Positions 22,645 to 35,251 of a DNA stretch of 64,000 nucleotides are shown in pieces (within the stretch, counting starts at the first letter, position 1; each line of letters opens with the position of its first letter). This DNA is from Cryptomeria japonica (lineage: Eukaryota; Streptophyta; Pinopsida; Cupressales; Cupressaceae). The notes beneath the pieces are model-generated. The model was not told the origin of the DNA, ran no database searches, and saw only the letters and a program-made list of their open reading frames with translations. Both the position numbers and the translations under genes were made by a program. Location: assembly GCF_030272615.1 (NCBI RefSeq), contig NC_081410.1:292362457-292426456 (forward strand), read 5' to 3'.

Positions 22645-23265
22645 CTGGTTAAGCTCTGATAAACACCTTCAAACCTTCCTTGAACCTTCTCTATGGCCTA
22701 CTCATATGATCTTCAATATTCGCACATACCATGTTACAATACCATACTATACCATATATACAAAACCTAAGACCAAATGTGTAGGTCGGCTCACTAAGGA
22801 TATTACAATTAAATCAATTACAAATAAGTCTTGATGCGATGCATCATTTCGGATCAATACATTTACAATAATATCCAATCAATAAATCATTTCCATAATT
22901 TGTTGTACTGATCTGGAATAGATAATGCATACCAGTCCATAACCTAGACCAATCTGTCGATAACAACAAATATGGCAACCCATTTAGACCAATAACCAAA
23001 ACCAAGTATCCAAACCATGTCTTCGACATAATCAAGTGATCTCCAAATGATAACAAGTCATCATCTATGCTGGTGAACCATATAGCCTGCAGGTGAGCAT
23101 ATACCAGTGACTGTGCATAAGTCACTGACCTTGCCAGTGAACACAATGTGTCGATTCAACAATAAACCAATATAACCATAATGCTAAATCAACAATGTAG
23201 ATCTCCAGAAGGATAAGTGTTGACATCAATGACAAAACTAACACAACACATCCATAATACCAACA
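22645..23265 (-). repeat. B 5' LTR, truncated
   Basis: About 620 bp matching the outer part of the 3' LTR (9811-10474). On the minus strand it starts TGTTGGTATTATGGATGTG. The inner 440 bp, which would hold R/U5 and the C-tract, are missing, and the join to gag lies near 22632-22645. Confidence 0.88.
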
Positions 23266-23270
23266 AATCT

Positions 23271-23802
23271 TCTTCATATCTACTAGAGAGAAGCTGTGAG
23301 AATAGCGCTATACACATTCAATAGAGTTCATATCAAAGAAGACACTGGTAAGACACTTTAGGAGTTATGGTTTGGTCATACACCTGTAGTTAAGTATTTC
23401 AGAATCTTTGGTGCTAAATGCTATATCAAAAGAGATGATTCCATTGGAAAGTTTGATACTAGATGTGATGAAGGGATATTTCTTGGTTATTCTAATGAAA
23501 GAAAAGCATATAGATGTTATAACAAAAGATTGCAGAGAATTGTGGAGAGCACTAATGTTAAGGTGGATGAGCTAAACAAAAGTCAAATCAGAACTTATGA
23601 GAGAGAACCGGTAGTGGAGATGATCATAACTAAACCAATAGCACCTACACCAGAACAAAATGTTCAACCAGTTACTTTGGCAATATCAGAAAATTCAACA
23701 GTAACTAAAGATCAGAGCATAGGAATAGAGAATCAGAAGACTCCTAAGTATGTTAGGTGAAATCATTCAGAAGATCAGATCATTGGAGACAATAATAAAG
23801 GA
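23271..23802 (+). pseudogene. A integrase C-terminus and linker
   Basis: Continues directly from 9372. HIY-stop-REAV carries a TAG in place of the conserved Trp, then YTFNRVHIKEDTGKTL, stop, ELWFGHTPVVKYFRIFGAKCYIKRDD and GIFLGYSNERKAYRCYNKRLQRIVESTNVKVDE. The frame at 23530-23760 covers the variable linker and ends in a TGA in place of a likely Arg codon (CGA). Confidence 0.85.
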
Positions 23803-25391
23803 GTGATGACAAGAAGAAGGTTGGCAACTGATGAGGTTTGTTTCATTTCTCAAATTGAACCAACATCGGTAATTGAAGCATGTAAAGATGAATGTTGGAT
23901 AAAAGCTATGGAAGAGGAATTAGATCAGATAGAAAACAATAATACATGGACTTTAGTTCCCCGACCTAAAAATAAGAATATTATTGGGATTAAATGGGGT
24001 TTAAGGAATAAATTGAATTAAGATGGACAAGTTGTGAGGAATAAGGCTAGATTGGTTTGTAAAGGATATTCTGAAAAGGAAGGAATTGATTATGATGAGA
24101 CTTTTGCTCCGATAGCTAGGATTGAATCTAGGAGATTATTTATTGCTTATGTTGTCCATAAGAACTACAAGGTTTATCAGATGGATGTTAAGTGTGGATT
24201 TCTAAATTGAGATCTTGAAGAGGAAATTTACATTGAGCAGCCTAATGGAGTTTCACTTTAAGATGACAAAAACATGGTTTGCAGGTTAAGGAAAGCCTTA
24301 TATGGATTGAACCAAATCTCTAGAGCTTGGTATGCAAGATTGGATAAATATCTTTTGAAGCTTTGTTTCACTAAAGGTAATGCTGACAGTAATTTATATT
24401 ATAAGATCAGTGATGATGACATATTGATTGTTGAAGTCTTTCTTGATGATATCATTTTTGGAGGTGAGGACAAGTTATGCATGGAATTCTCTGATAATAT
24501 GAAGAATGAATTTGAGATGCTTATGATTAGGGAGATGAAATTTTTCTTCAATTTACAGATTACTCAGACTGATAAAGGTATTTTCATCTATCAAACTAAG
24601 TATGATAGGGAGTTGTTGAAGAAATTTGGTATGGAAAATCTAAACCGGTTGGTACTCCTATGATTACAAGTGAGAAATTGACTAAGATAGATGCATCAAC
24701 ACTAGTCAATCCTATAAGGTACAAGTCTATGATTGGAGATTTGTTATATCTAACTCAGACTAGAATGGATATAATGAATACAATTTGTATGGTATCAAGA
24801 TATCAGAGTGATCCTAGAGAGAATCATGAGAGTGTGGTGAAAAGGATTTTCAGGTATTTGCAAGGAGAAACTAAATATGGTTTGTGGTATCCTAAAAATG
24901 ATGATTTTACACTATGTGCATATACAGATGCAGATTGGGCTGGAGATATTGATGATCAGAAGAGAAAATCCAGTGGAGCTTTCTTTCTTGGAAAGAAACT
25001 TATTTCATGGATCAGCAAGAAGCAGTCATGTACCTCTTTATATATTGTTGAAGTTGAGTATGTTGCTACTACTACTAACTGTACACAAGTTCTATGGATG
25101 AAGAAAATGTTAAAGGATATAAGGGTGGATTGTAATGAGCTGATAGTTATTCACTATGATAACTCTGCTACTATTGACATATCAAAGAATCTAGTATTTC
25201 ATTCTAAGACAAAGCACATATGTATCAAGTACAACTTTTTGAAGGAGAAGGTGGAAGCAAATGAAGTCAGACTAGTTTATGTGAACACTAAAGAGAAGAT
25301 TATAGATATCTTCACTAAACCTTTGCCTAAGGAATCATTTGAGTACTTCAGAGACAGATTTAGGGTTTATGCCCATGTGGTAGAGACTTGA
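23803..25391 (+). pseudogene. A reverse transcriptase-RNase H (nearly intact)
   Basis: RT starts at 23803-24021 ([40 protein letters not shown]). It goes on through stops to 24274-24663 with MVCRLRKALYGLNQISRAWYARLDKYLLKL and catalytic VEVFLDDIIFGG (about 24434-24469). A frameshift near 24640 leads into a 243-residue open frame (24660-25391): RYKSMIGDLLYLTQTRMDIMN, then RNase H with AYTDADWAGDIDDQKRKSSGAFFLG, VEVEYVATTTNCTQVLWMKK, IHYDNSATIDISKN, TKHICIKYNFLKE and the copia ending KIIDIFTKPLPKESFEYFR. The RNase H acidic residues are present. Stops are TAA and TGA in the first half. Confidence 0.88.
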
Positions 25392-25743
25392 GTGATGTTG
25401 ATTGGCATCAGTCCGGTATGCATTTACAAAGCTACTATTCATTCTAGATTGATGTGTTGGTGCTACTACTCAAGGGGAGTAGTTAGTTGTATGGTTAAGT
25501 GGATTTATGATTTTTCTTTGATGTTTATGTCAGATTTTTGGCATTGATGTCAAAGGGGAAGAGATATATGTGAGATCAAAGCTTAACAAGGATATCATTC
25601 ATAGGGGGAATTTGTTAACTTCATTTTAATATAATCTTATGAGATATTGTTGGTTGTCTTCCTTTGGGGAGACTTGTTTGGAATTTATTGGCACTTGGAT
25701 GTTTTTCACATCTAGTGTTTCCATCAATGCCAAAGGGGGATAT
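25392..25743 (+). other. A 3' untranslated region and polypurine tract
   Basis: The PPT gccaaagggggatat is at 25729-25743, right before the LTR. Three further PPT-like purine runs lie upstream: caaaggggaa at 25551-25560, atagggggaa at 25601-25610 and ctttggggaga at about 25662-25672. The last two are followed by words resembling the LTR start. Confidence 0.75.
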
Positions 25744-26714
25744 TGTTGGAAAAATGGAAGAATTGATTATGTGTTACATTGATCTTTTGTCATTGATGCC
25801 AACACCAACTATTTTGGTTGTTTACCGGTTTTTGGTAGGTTCCGATAGAGCGGTTGGATTATGATATTGATCCAGTATGCTTCAGTTTGTGGAATTGGTT
25901 TGGATCTATCATTCATGTTATTCAGATATGTATCACAATCAATTGGTTTAGGATTTGATGACTCAGGAGCTATCATTTGTTCTAGTAAGCCTTTTGGTCA
26001 CTGGTAAGGGTTTAACCGACAGAGATTTGTTGAAGATCCTTTGATGCATGTGATAAGTGGTGTTGGCGCAACTTCTAGATGGCTTTCGAGATGCTGATGG
26101 TTATCTTGTTTATGTTCATGTTGATTGGTGGTGTTGGATTTAGGTCTAGACCTACCGCTATCTTATTTGGCTAGGTTATGGACCAGTTTATGTAACGTGT
26201 TGGTGGATGATCCCAATGCATTTTTTATTGGATCTATTAATTGGATTATGTATTTTTGGTCTTAGGCCAACTTGGTTGATCATTGGATTGTGGGTTTATG
26301 TTATGAGTTTATTGTATTATCTTTTAGGTGGTCGACGTAATTGTTTAGGTCCTAGGTTGGTATACATATGATTAAAGATCTTTTTGTAGATCATGGGCAT
26401 ATTCATAGGTTTATGGGTTTTTGGTATATAGGATTATTTATGTGTGAATAAGGTTGTAATAATATGAAAAGGTTTTTGTCGATCATAGGTGATCTAATTG
26501 GGTTAGTGATAGAGGTTTAAGACCTTCGGTACTGAGCTTAACTAGAACTATATTCAGGCATGGGAGATGTTATTCTTGCAGTTCACTCTTCTTTCTGGAT
26601 TGTAGTATGGATTTATTTTGTAGTTAGTGAGGCTTGTTTTGTGATAACCAGTGCACTCTATGTTGTTGGCCTTCCTGCATGTGCAATCCCCTCTTTATGT
26701 AATCACATACTTAC
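25744..26714 (+). repeat. A 3' LTR, left part (before D)
   Basis: Starts TGTTGGAAAAATGG right after the PPT. The stretch ggccttcctgcatgtgcaatcc (near 26660-26683) matches the complement of B's LTR at about 9685-9705, which fixes the LTR identity. It is cut at 26714 by D; the remainder is 39786-40057. Confidence 0.85.
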
Positions 26715-28357
26715 TGTAATGCCCCACTAGGAACCCTATAGGGAAACAACACATCTAGGCAACTAAAAGGTGAATTTTATTTTTTTTAAGATTAAGTGCA
26801 TTAATTATAACATTGCACGTTTAATTACACAGGTAGAAGTCTAACAATGACATCCTAAAGGGTTACCAACAAAGATTAATTTGAAACTAAACAACTACAA
26901 AAGGTTAATCCAATTATCCATCTAATTAGGAAATTCAATTGCAATTAATAAAACCATTCTTATAAAACTGAATTCCATATCGAAAGATTTAAAGTGTTAC
27001 AATATATTTATTTTCAATGATTCATTTACACATAAGAAGAAAGAATAACATACATTCCATTGAATTAAGATTACAATATTCAATAATTACATGGCTTCCA
27101 ATGATACAAATGAAATACATAGGTTACAATGCCACAGTTACATAGTTTATTGTTACAATGGCCACATGGTCTCAAATATACAATAATCTCGAACAAGAGC
27201 TGATACAAGAGTCACGGACCAAGAAACACTAGCGAAGATGATCCTCGCATGAAGGTATGAACAAAGATATCTGATGGGAAGTGGTACCACCTGACCATGT
27301 GATCCTTAAGTGGAACCACCCCACCGTGCTGGGAGATAGCAGAAGACCCTCAAGTAAGCAAAACAAAACAAGTACAACAATACAACATGACTCCACAAAA
27401 CCCATGTGACTCAACTCAAAAACACTAGTGACCCTAAGGAGAGAGTGTCATCGCACGACTTAAGGTGGTTACCCTAGGTAGGCCTCCACAGGTCCCGACT
27501 CCCATCCTAGGTTATCCTGGTAACCTCTCTCAAACCCCCATCTCCATCTAAGAATCATGCGGACCCTACCAATCCCTTCATGAAGACAAGGTGGTAGGTT
27601 TGCCATTCCAGGCCTTCTTACCACATCCTAAGCCTATACAAGCACGCAACCATGTGCGAGACACATTATCTTAATTTAATATTTTAACTACCCACCCCCT
27701 AATCAATTATTAGGTTATCACTTCTTAACTGACTTTCGAGGGATTATCTTGCCATCCACTTTGGGTGCGGCCCCCGCCCGAAAGCCACTCTCTCTCATAG
27801 GACACTAACAGGAATGGTCTCTCCATGAGAACTTTATGGTGAAACTGATAGCCATATCTAATCCTGACAAACTACAGGTGAAGGATACACAAATCATAAA
27901 CCCAAGATTGACCATTTGGAATAAAACACACAATGGCTCACATCAACAAGGTTACACAACAACACTTGACCAAGGGGTATAAACAACCTTTACAACATGA
28001 CAACAACTCAAAATCAGATTTACAATGAAATATGCTTTAACCAGAAAATACCATTTATTCTAAAGATCCTATAACAAGCAATCTTTTTAAAACAATAAAA
28101 AGCATTAATTACTTGCAAATATTGATATTTCAGAAAAATAGAAAATACATCTTTATTGATATAAGAATAGTAGAGTTGTCATTTGTTCAATAAGACTAAA
28201 TTTAAACACATAAAAATTAACCCCCTAACATATTACCATGATTAAATAAAGAATCTAAATATAAGCTTTTATGAAAATAACTAAATTTTGAATTAATTAT
28301 ATATATAATAATGTAATATATGTGTATGAATATATATCATATACATATATTCATATT

Positions 28358-28393
<36 letters not shown>

Positions 28394-30803
28394 CATAAAT
28401 TTATTTGCACAATATTAATAATACTCAATTAATAAAATGCCCAAAGTTTAAAATCCATTATGTATATATATATATATAATTTTTAAACATAAAAATAATA
28501 AAAATCTGAACCAAAACTATACTGGGCATGAAACTCAAAACTTAACATATACTAGAAGCACACGAAAATAGGAAGGCGAAGTTATTGTTTGCCTTGGTAG
28601 CCTTTTTCTACCCTATACCTTACGGTAGCAGGTGCTACCGCACAGTAGCACTGCTACCTTGCTGTAGTAGCTGCTACCACATGGTAGCACTGCTACTACC
28701 GGTAATAATACTACTACAGCACGGTAGCAAGCTACCGACCCCCTCCCCTTTGATTTTTAAAATTTTTTTTTTTAATATATATATATATATATATATTAAT
28801 TTTAAATAAAATTTTAATTTTACAAAGAGAATAAAATTTCAATACTCTTTTTTTTTCTTAAAAGGAAATTTCAATAGAGATTTTAAAATCTCAACATCCT
28901 CACTCTAAGACAATAGAGTCTAATAAAACACAACATAAAAAAATAATTTTTTAAAAAGAGTAAAACTAAAATTACACAAATTAATGCCAGAAAAGAAACT
29001 CATAAAAACATCCAAACTCTATGACAAAATAGAGAGGGCAAAACCTCATCTCTTTTACAAAAAATTCCTCCATAAGCCCAATTTTTCTTTTAACCCAAAA
29101 TTCTAATGATTTTCCTCAACCAGGAAGAACACAACCACACAAACAGGAAGAATTTATTTGAATCAAAGGAGGGTAAATCTGGCAAAATTTTGGCAGCATA
29201 GCCTCCTACATTTTCACATAATCAAAGCTAAATAATTACATAGAAAGGAAATAAATAAAACATTTAACCACATACAAAATCAAGACTCCATTAGAAATGG
29301 AAGACACAACCATATTCTATTAAGTTTTTCTTTTGCAAATACACACCAGAAAACTACAGAGAAAGGAAAGATATTTGAGATAATATTAAAAATAAATAAC
29401 CAGGCAGAAGCTATCCAACTTTGGAAGCTTTCCTGGAAGATCTTGAGGAAGAGCTCATGCAACCAGATATCCACGCCAATCCTTCCTTCTAGATCCTTAC
29501 TTCTCCAACATGCATCCAAGAATTTTTTAAAATTTCTTCCTACAGACTGCTACCTCCTTCCCGTGAACTCCCAAAAATAATTTTGAAAAATATTTTAAAC
29601 CTAAACTTTTTTAGGTTGAAAATATTTTCCTCTTCAAAATAATAATATCCTATTTTTAAAACTAAAAAGGATTTTATTTTATTTTCTAATTTCCACAAAA
29701 AAAACAAATGAAACTGCAATTTCCCAAAAATCATTACTTTCCTTTTTTTTTTTTTTTCTTTTCTCATTCCCATTTAATTAACTTTCTAAAAAATATTTAA
29801 GGAAATTAAATCAACTTGATTTTATTTATTTCTAATATATTTTTAAAATCTAGAGAACAATAATTGCATTTAATTTTATTTATTTTCCCATTAAAGTTTA
29901 AATAAAATTATATTTCTAAAATAATGAAATTTGCAAACTTAATAAGGGAAAGTAATGTAAAAAAAAAAATTAAAAAAATCTAGAGAACAATAAATGCAAT
30001 TAATTTATTGTCTACTAAATTTAAATAAAATTATATTTCCATTATAATGCAATTTGCCACTACATTTAATCACTTCACTTAATTAATTAAATTCATAATC
30101 ACTTAAAGCATTGTAACTCATAAATTAAATATGCTAACTATAAAGTGATGCCATAAACTCAAATAATTAATCTAATCAACTAGGGCATGCAAATCGAGAA
30201 GACCCAAACAAAGACTCTGAAAAAGTTAAACAAACCAACTCGATGGCTGAACAAAACCAAAAGGGACGACTGACTAACAACACTCACAAGAGTGTAACTG
30301 AGGTACAATTAGGGTCAACCACTATCTCCTCCACTCCCATCAGATAAATAAGGCATGCTCAGACCTGTGAAGCCATGTGGAGACGATACCCCATACCTAC
30401 TTAGTACTTGTACCTGCAATGTCCTGCATCATCAAACCATATATGCATATATACAATTATAGAATACACGACACACACACCGATGAAGGAGAATCGTGAC
30501 ATTCCCTATCTCACCAGAGTGACTGAAGGAAAATCATCCCCTGGCATCCAATACACTCCTAGACATGCAACATATAATTACACTTTGCATAGATAAAGTA
30601 AAGTGTCACTACATAGCAATAATCCATAAAATACCACAAATCACAAGTACTGAATACTATAAATAAAGTGGGTATCCCATATCCAGATAAAGCATGAAAT
30701 AATGTCATATAAGTCTGAATACCATATAATGGTAATGTATCTACTGAAAGTAAACCATAGTAAAATATGAGTCTAATAAGTTCAATCGAGGAGGGGTACT
30801 ACA
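26715..30803 (-). repeat. D 3' LTR (about 4.1 kb)
   Basis: On the minus strand it begins TGTAGTACCCC and ends GGGGCATTACA. By eye it is about 95% like 35692-39780 over aligned blocks. It has AT-rich middle parts with (TA)n runs (28361-28388, 28773-28795) and the GGTAGC cluster at 28600-28735. No coding is credible; one 74-residue frame over the GGTAGC cluster is a by-product of the repeats. Confidence 0.92.
28600..28735. repeat. GCTACC/GGTAGC palindromic repeat cluster (D 3' LTR)
   Basis: Alternating GGTAGC and GCTACC words with ACGG or ACTGC spacers, at the same LTR position as 14396-14580 and 37600-37760. Unit order and spacing differ between copies. Confidence 0.9.
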
Positions 30804-30818
30804 TTCTCCCCCCCAAAA
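30804..30818 (-). promoter_or_regulatory. D polypurine tract
   Basis: On the minus strand TTTTGGGGGGGAGAA directly before LTR start TGTAGTACC; the same sequence as in C. Confidence 0.88.
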
Positions 30819-32338
30819 CTAGGCTTACTCCTGGAAGCCTAAAACTGATAAGGATAGAGCTCTCTCATCTTCACTACATCCTCCCAAGTTGTCGAGGTCT
30901 CATCATTTGGATCCCATAGGACCCTTACCTAGTCAATGGTACAACCCCTGAGGGTCAAATCCCGACACTGAAGAATGCACATGAGCTCCATGGAAACTTG
31001 CCTGTCCTTGACCTGCAAAGAGTTCCAATCAAGAACATGTGTCACATCAGGATGATAAGGTCAAAGAACTGAAACATGAAATACATCATGGATGCGGGAT
31101 AGACTCGATGGCAAGGCAAGACGGTAGGCAATAGGTCCTATCCTCTCAAGGATTTCAAAAGGCCCAAAAAAATGAGGTGCCAACTTAGAAACCTTTCCAT
31201 AACGGATCAGACTCTTCTGCGGACGCACTCTCAAGAACACACGGTCACCAATAGAAAACTGACGATCTACCCTATGAGCATCTACATACTTCTTCTACCT
31301 ATCCTGTGCAGCTACTAAATGCTCACGAATGTGCTCAACCTGTTGCTCCATCTCTTGAAGGATATCTGGTCCTATATGCACCCTATCCTCTAGCCAATCC
31401 CAACTCAAAGGAGTATGGCAAGGATGACCATAAAATTCTTGGAAGGGGGACATACCTATGGAGCTATGATATCCATTATTATAAACAAACTCCACTAGAT
31501 AAATATAATCCTCCCAATGTGACTGTTGGTCCATAACATACATGCGAAGCATGTCCTCCAAGACCTGATTCACTTGCTTAGTCTGACCATCTGTCTCTGG
31601 GTGATAAGTTGAACTAAAGTTCAACTGAGTCCCCAAAGCCTGTTGAAGTGAGGTCCACAATGCTGAGGTAAAGACAGGATCTCTATTAGAAATGATCCAC
31701 CTTGGAATCCCATGCAATCTCACCACATCCTCTAAGAAAACTCGCGCTACCACTGGTGTAGTATAGGAAGCTCAAATAGGAACAAAGTGAGCAACATTTG
31801 TCAATCTGTCAACAATGACCATGATAGCATCATGACATTGCAAAGAGACAAGCAACCCAACAATGAAATACATGGAAATGATATCCCATTTCCAATCTGG
31901 TACCAAATTAGGCTATAAAATCTATGTTGGGTGCTGATGCTATGCCTTTGCTTGCTGACACTCTAAACACTTTGACACAAGATCAGCAATGTCACTTTTC
32001 ATACCAGCCCAATGATAAATCTATCTAAGATCTGCATGCATCTTCTTGACACCTGGATGTGCCGAATAAGGTGCACGATGGGCCTCAGTCATGATCAAAA
32101 TGCAAAGACCCTCCAAGGGAGGTACATAGATCCATCCAAGGTGACGAAGAAGTCCATTTGCCTCAAAGTTATATCTAAAAAAACTACCCTCTAAAGGCCT
32201 TCCAGACTCTATCATGATTCTAACATCCTCATACCAATAATCCTGAGGAAGAACTCCAAGAATTCTCCCTCTCAAGTCTACTCCAAGGGACAATGTTGAA
32301 ACTTCATGCCGCCTACGAATCAAAGCATCTGCCACCAC
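30819..32338 (-). pseudogene. D integrase with chromodomain-like C-terminus (broken)
   Basis: 32021-32338 encodes VADALIRRRHE (end of RNase H) and the integrase N-terminal region up to TEAHRAPYSAHPGVKKMHADLR (His side of the zinc site). The core continues with stops; the open frame 31295-31753 has VARVFLEDVVRLHGIPRWIISNRDPVFTSALW (second acidic site) and YHPETDGQTKQVNQ, where the usual Glu of NGQTERVNQ is Lys. It goes on to EFYGHPCHTPLSWDWLEDRV. Further down to about 30860 the decayed C-terminus has the HPDVTHVLDWNSLQV and VRVLWDPNDETSTTWEDVVKMREL motifs, resembling a chromodomain. It would integrate the element, but this copy has lost the catalytic Glu. Confidence 0.82.
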
Positions 32339-33510
32339 ATTCTCTTTCTCCTAAATATAATGAATGTCAAAATCATACTCGCAAAGGAATTCCATCCATC
32401 TTCGTTGTCGAGTATTCAAGTTTGACTACGTGAAGATATACTGCAAACTATGGTGATCACTATGCAGCTCAAATTGACACCCTAATAGAAAACACCGCCA
32501 TATAACCACAGCATGCACTACAATTAGAAACTCCAAATCATGAACTAGATAGTTCAACTCATGGTTCTTGAGTTTGCGAGACTCATAGGCAACCACACGT
32601 CCATCCTGCATAAGCACTACACCCATACCTTCTAAAGAGGCATTGATGCATACCATAAAATCTTTAGATGGACCAGGAACTGCCAAAATCAAAGCAATAA
32701 CAAGGAGTTCCTTCAAGGTACAAAATGTTGACTCACACTGCTTTGACCAAACAAACTTCCTCCCTTTCCTCTAAAGAGAAGTGATTGAGTGCCCTATCTA
32801 GGAAAGCCCTGAACAAAGTGATGGTAATATTCAGCCAAACACAAAAAAATCCAAACTTCTGAAACATTGGTTGGTGCTGACCAATCAACAATGGCTTGGA
32901 TCTTTGAAGGATCTATGGATACACCTTCTCCCAAAACCACATGACCAAGATAGTTCACCTTTGACTGGAAGAAGTCACACTTCACCAAATTGATATAAAG
33001 TTGATTCTCTCTCAAGCACTGTAACACCTGTCACAAGTGACCCTCATGATCTTCCATAGATCTAGAATAAATCAATATGTCATCCAAGAACACAAGGACA
33101 AAATGATCAAGGTAGGTGTGAAAAACCCCATTCATGAGGCTCATGAAGACTGAAGGCGCATTCGTCAACCCAAATGGCACCATTGTGAACTCATAGTGTC
33201 CATAAGGAGTACAAAACATTGTCTTATGAATATCTGCATCTTGAATGCGCAACTGATGGTACCCAAATTTCAGATCAATCTTAGAGAACACCTTGGTTCC
33301 CTTTACCTGATCAAAAAGATCATCTATACAAGGCAATGGATATTGATTACAAATGGTTACCTTATTCAAATGTCAATAATAAATGCATAACCAAAGAGAA
33401 CCATCCTTCTTCTTAATGAAGATAATAGGCACACCCCAAGGGGAAACACTAGGACAAATGAACCCCTTGGCCAACAATTCTTCTATCTGCAACTTCAACT
33501 CACTCAACTC
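32339..33510 (-). pseudogene. D reverse transcriptase-RNase H (broken)
   Basis: 33031-33369 carries the gypsy RT palm: [55 protein letters not shown] and the catalytic FLDD in [12 protein letters not shown] (about 33070-33095). 32794-33027 is the thumb (CLRENQLYINLVKCDFF, YLGHVV). 32426-32716 is RNase H: DFMVCINASLEGMGVVLMQDGRV, where the first catalytic Asp is Asn, ESRKLKNHELNYLVHDLE and LHSDHHSLQYIFT. Stops lie between these pieces and near 33370-33400. Confidence 0.87.
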
Positions 33511-34170
33511 CTAAGTATTCATCTAATATGGAGCTCTCAAAATAGGTTCTGCACCATGAACCAAGTCGATGTGAAAGTCTATGTCTCGCTTTGGAGGCAT
33601 ACCAGGAATATCCAATGAAAATAGATCAACATACTCTCGAAGAATAGGGTGACCATCAAGAGTGATTTCTCGACTCTCTTTTTCATCCACATCCTCAAGA
33701 GTAACTAAAAAAAGATGACACCATCTATGCATGCACCACTTAAGTTGCATAGCGGAAATCATACATAGGGATATCGGTCTCTGAACTCCAACAATCTCCA
33801 CTTCCCTGCCAAGGTCATCTAAACACTCCACTATCTTCTTGAGACAATCTACATGAGCACTATGAGATGAAAGCCAATCCATCCCCAACACAACTCCATA
33901 AGAACCCAAAGGAATGACCTGAAGGTCAACTGAAGTAACTATGGTTCCTAGGTTCAACTAACAATTGGGAATAAAGGCATCTACAGAAACACGCACACCT
34001 GTAGCCAACTCTACTTGCCAACTATCTGCCTGCTTAGCAGACGTGAGTCCACACCGCTCCACAATGGATGAAGAAATGAAAGAATCCAAAGCACCGGAAT
34101 TAAAAAGTATAGAGATAGGAATTCCACACAACACACATGTTGCCTCAATAACTGTACCCTGATGATTAGC
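33511..34170 (-). pseudogene. D aspartic protease and start of RT (broken)
   Basis: Protease core ILFNSGALDSFIS at about 34072-34110. The family motif is FDSGA, so the catalytic Asp is Asn here. It is followed by ERCGL and WQVELATG, then after a stop (33958-33960) by the 144-residue frame 33523-33957: LQVIPLGSYGVVLGMDWLSSHSAHVDC (protease C-terminal motif, here with VLGMDWL) and the linker REYVDLFSLDIPGMPPKRDIDFHIDLVHGAEPI leading to RT. Confidence 0.83.
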
Positions 34171-35209
34171 CTAGAGATCATCAACCACTGCAAACACTTT
34201 ATGGGATCTACCTGCATCCCCTACTATGGGCTCTGATGTTGCTGGCCTCTGACTACCTGTATGGTGGAAACACTGAGGGCACTGAACGGCTATGTGACCA
34301 AACTACCCACAAGAGAAGCAAGCTCCCCTACCTAGTCCTCTACTTCCCATTGGCCCACTAGACTACTGGAAGCTTCCCTTGCTAGGGGCGTGAGATGCAC
34401 CCTGAGAGGACTGCCCTGAAGGACCCTTTCTGCTCCTCTGCTAGTTCCTATTCCTCCTATGTTGAGAATTGCCACCCTATTGGCCCTGGAACTATTTTGG
34501 TCTTAATGGCTACTATTGTTGTCCACCCTTAGCGGGTGCCTGAGGACTCCTAAACGGTGCAGCTAGCTGGGACTGGTTCTCATGAACTTTGGGCCCACTG
34601 AAAGGTACACTACCAATCTGCACTCCTGACTGACCACCATGTGCATGGCTAAAGTTCTTCTCTACCAACCTGGCTTTCACCATGACTACCTCAACTGAAG
34701 CTGGCTCAAACACTCTCACTCCTCCACTAATGCAGTCATTTAGACCCCTCAAGAAGTGCTGAACAAGAATTGCCTCATCGTTACCAATCTTGGCATACTA
34801 TTTAAGCTCATATAACCTATGCTCAAACTGGTCTACTGACAAACCATACTGACACAGAGAGTAGAACTCATCTGCTTGAGTCTGCCTCCACTGGGGTGAG
34901 AGAAATCGTGCCCTGAATCTCTCTAGAAATATCTCCCATGATACGGTGTTAATGCACACACCGATCTTCTTCTCCTCTAATCTCCACCAGATCGAAGCAA
35001 AAATATCAAGACACATAATAGTACATCTCACCTTGGTGTTTCTACTATATGGGAAGATAGCGAAACACTGATCCAAACTGATAAGTCAAGTCTCTGCCTT
35101 GAGACCGATACCCTTACTATCAAAGAAGGGAGGGTTGGACCTCATCAAGTCCCTTATGTGACCCACCGGAGCTGGATCTTGGTCAACTGGGATCTCCCTC
35201 CTCCTGAGT

Positions 35210-35251
<42 letters not shown>

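Larger units (their letters stand above)
9373..23265 (-). mobile_element. B: Ty1/copia element nested in A, itself split by C
   Basis: The insert begins TG and ends CA, with 5-bp target duplication AATCT at both ends. Minus-strand order is 5' LTR remnant (22645-23265), gag-protease-integrase (20447-22644), C inserted in the integrase-RT linker (12563-20446), RT-RNase H (10815-12562), PPT (10475-10487) and 3' LTR (9373-10474). The 5' LTR is joined directly to gag codons. The LTR's inner part, PBS and gag start are deleted, so this copy could not be reverse transcribed again. Confidence 0.93.
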
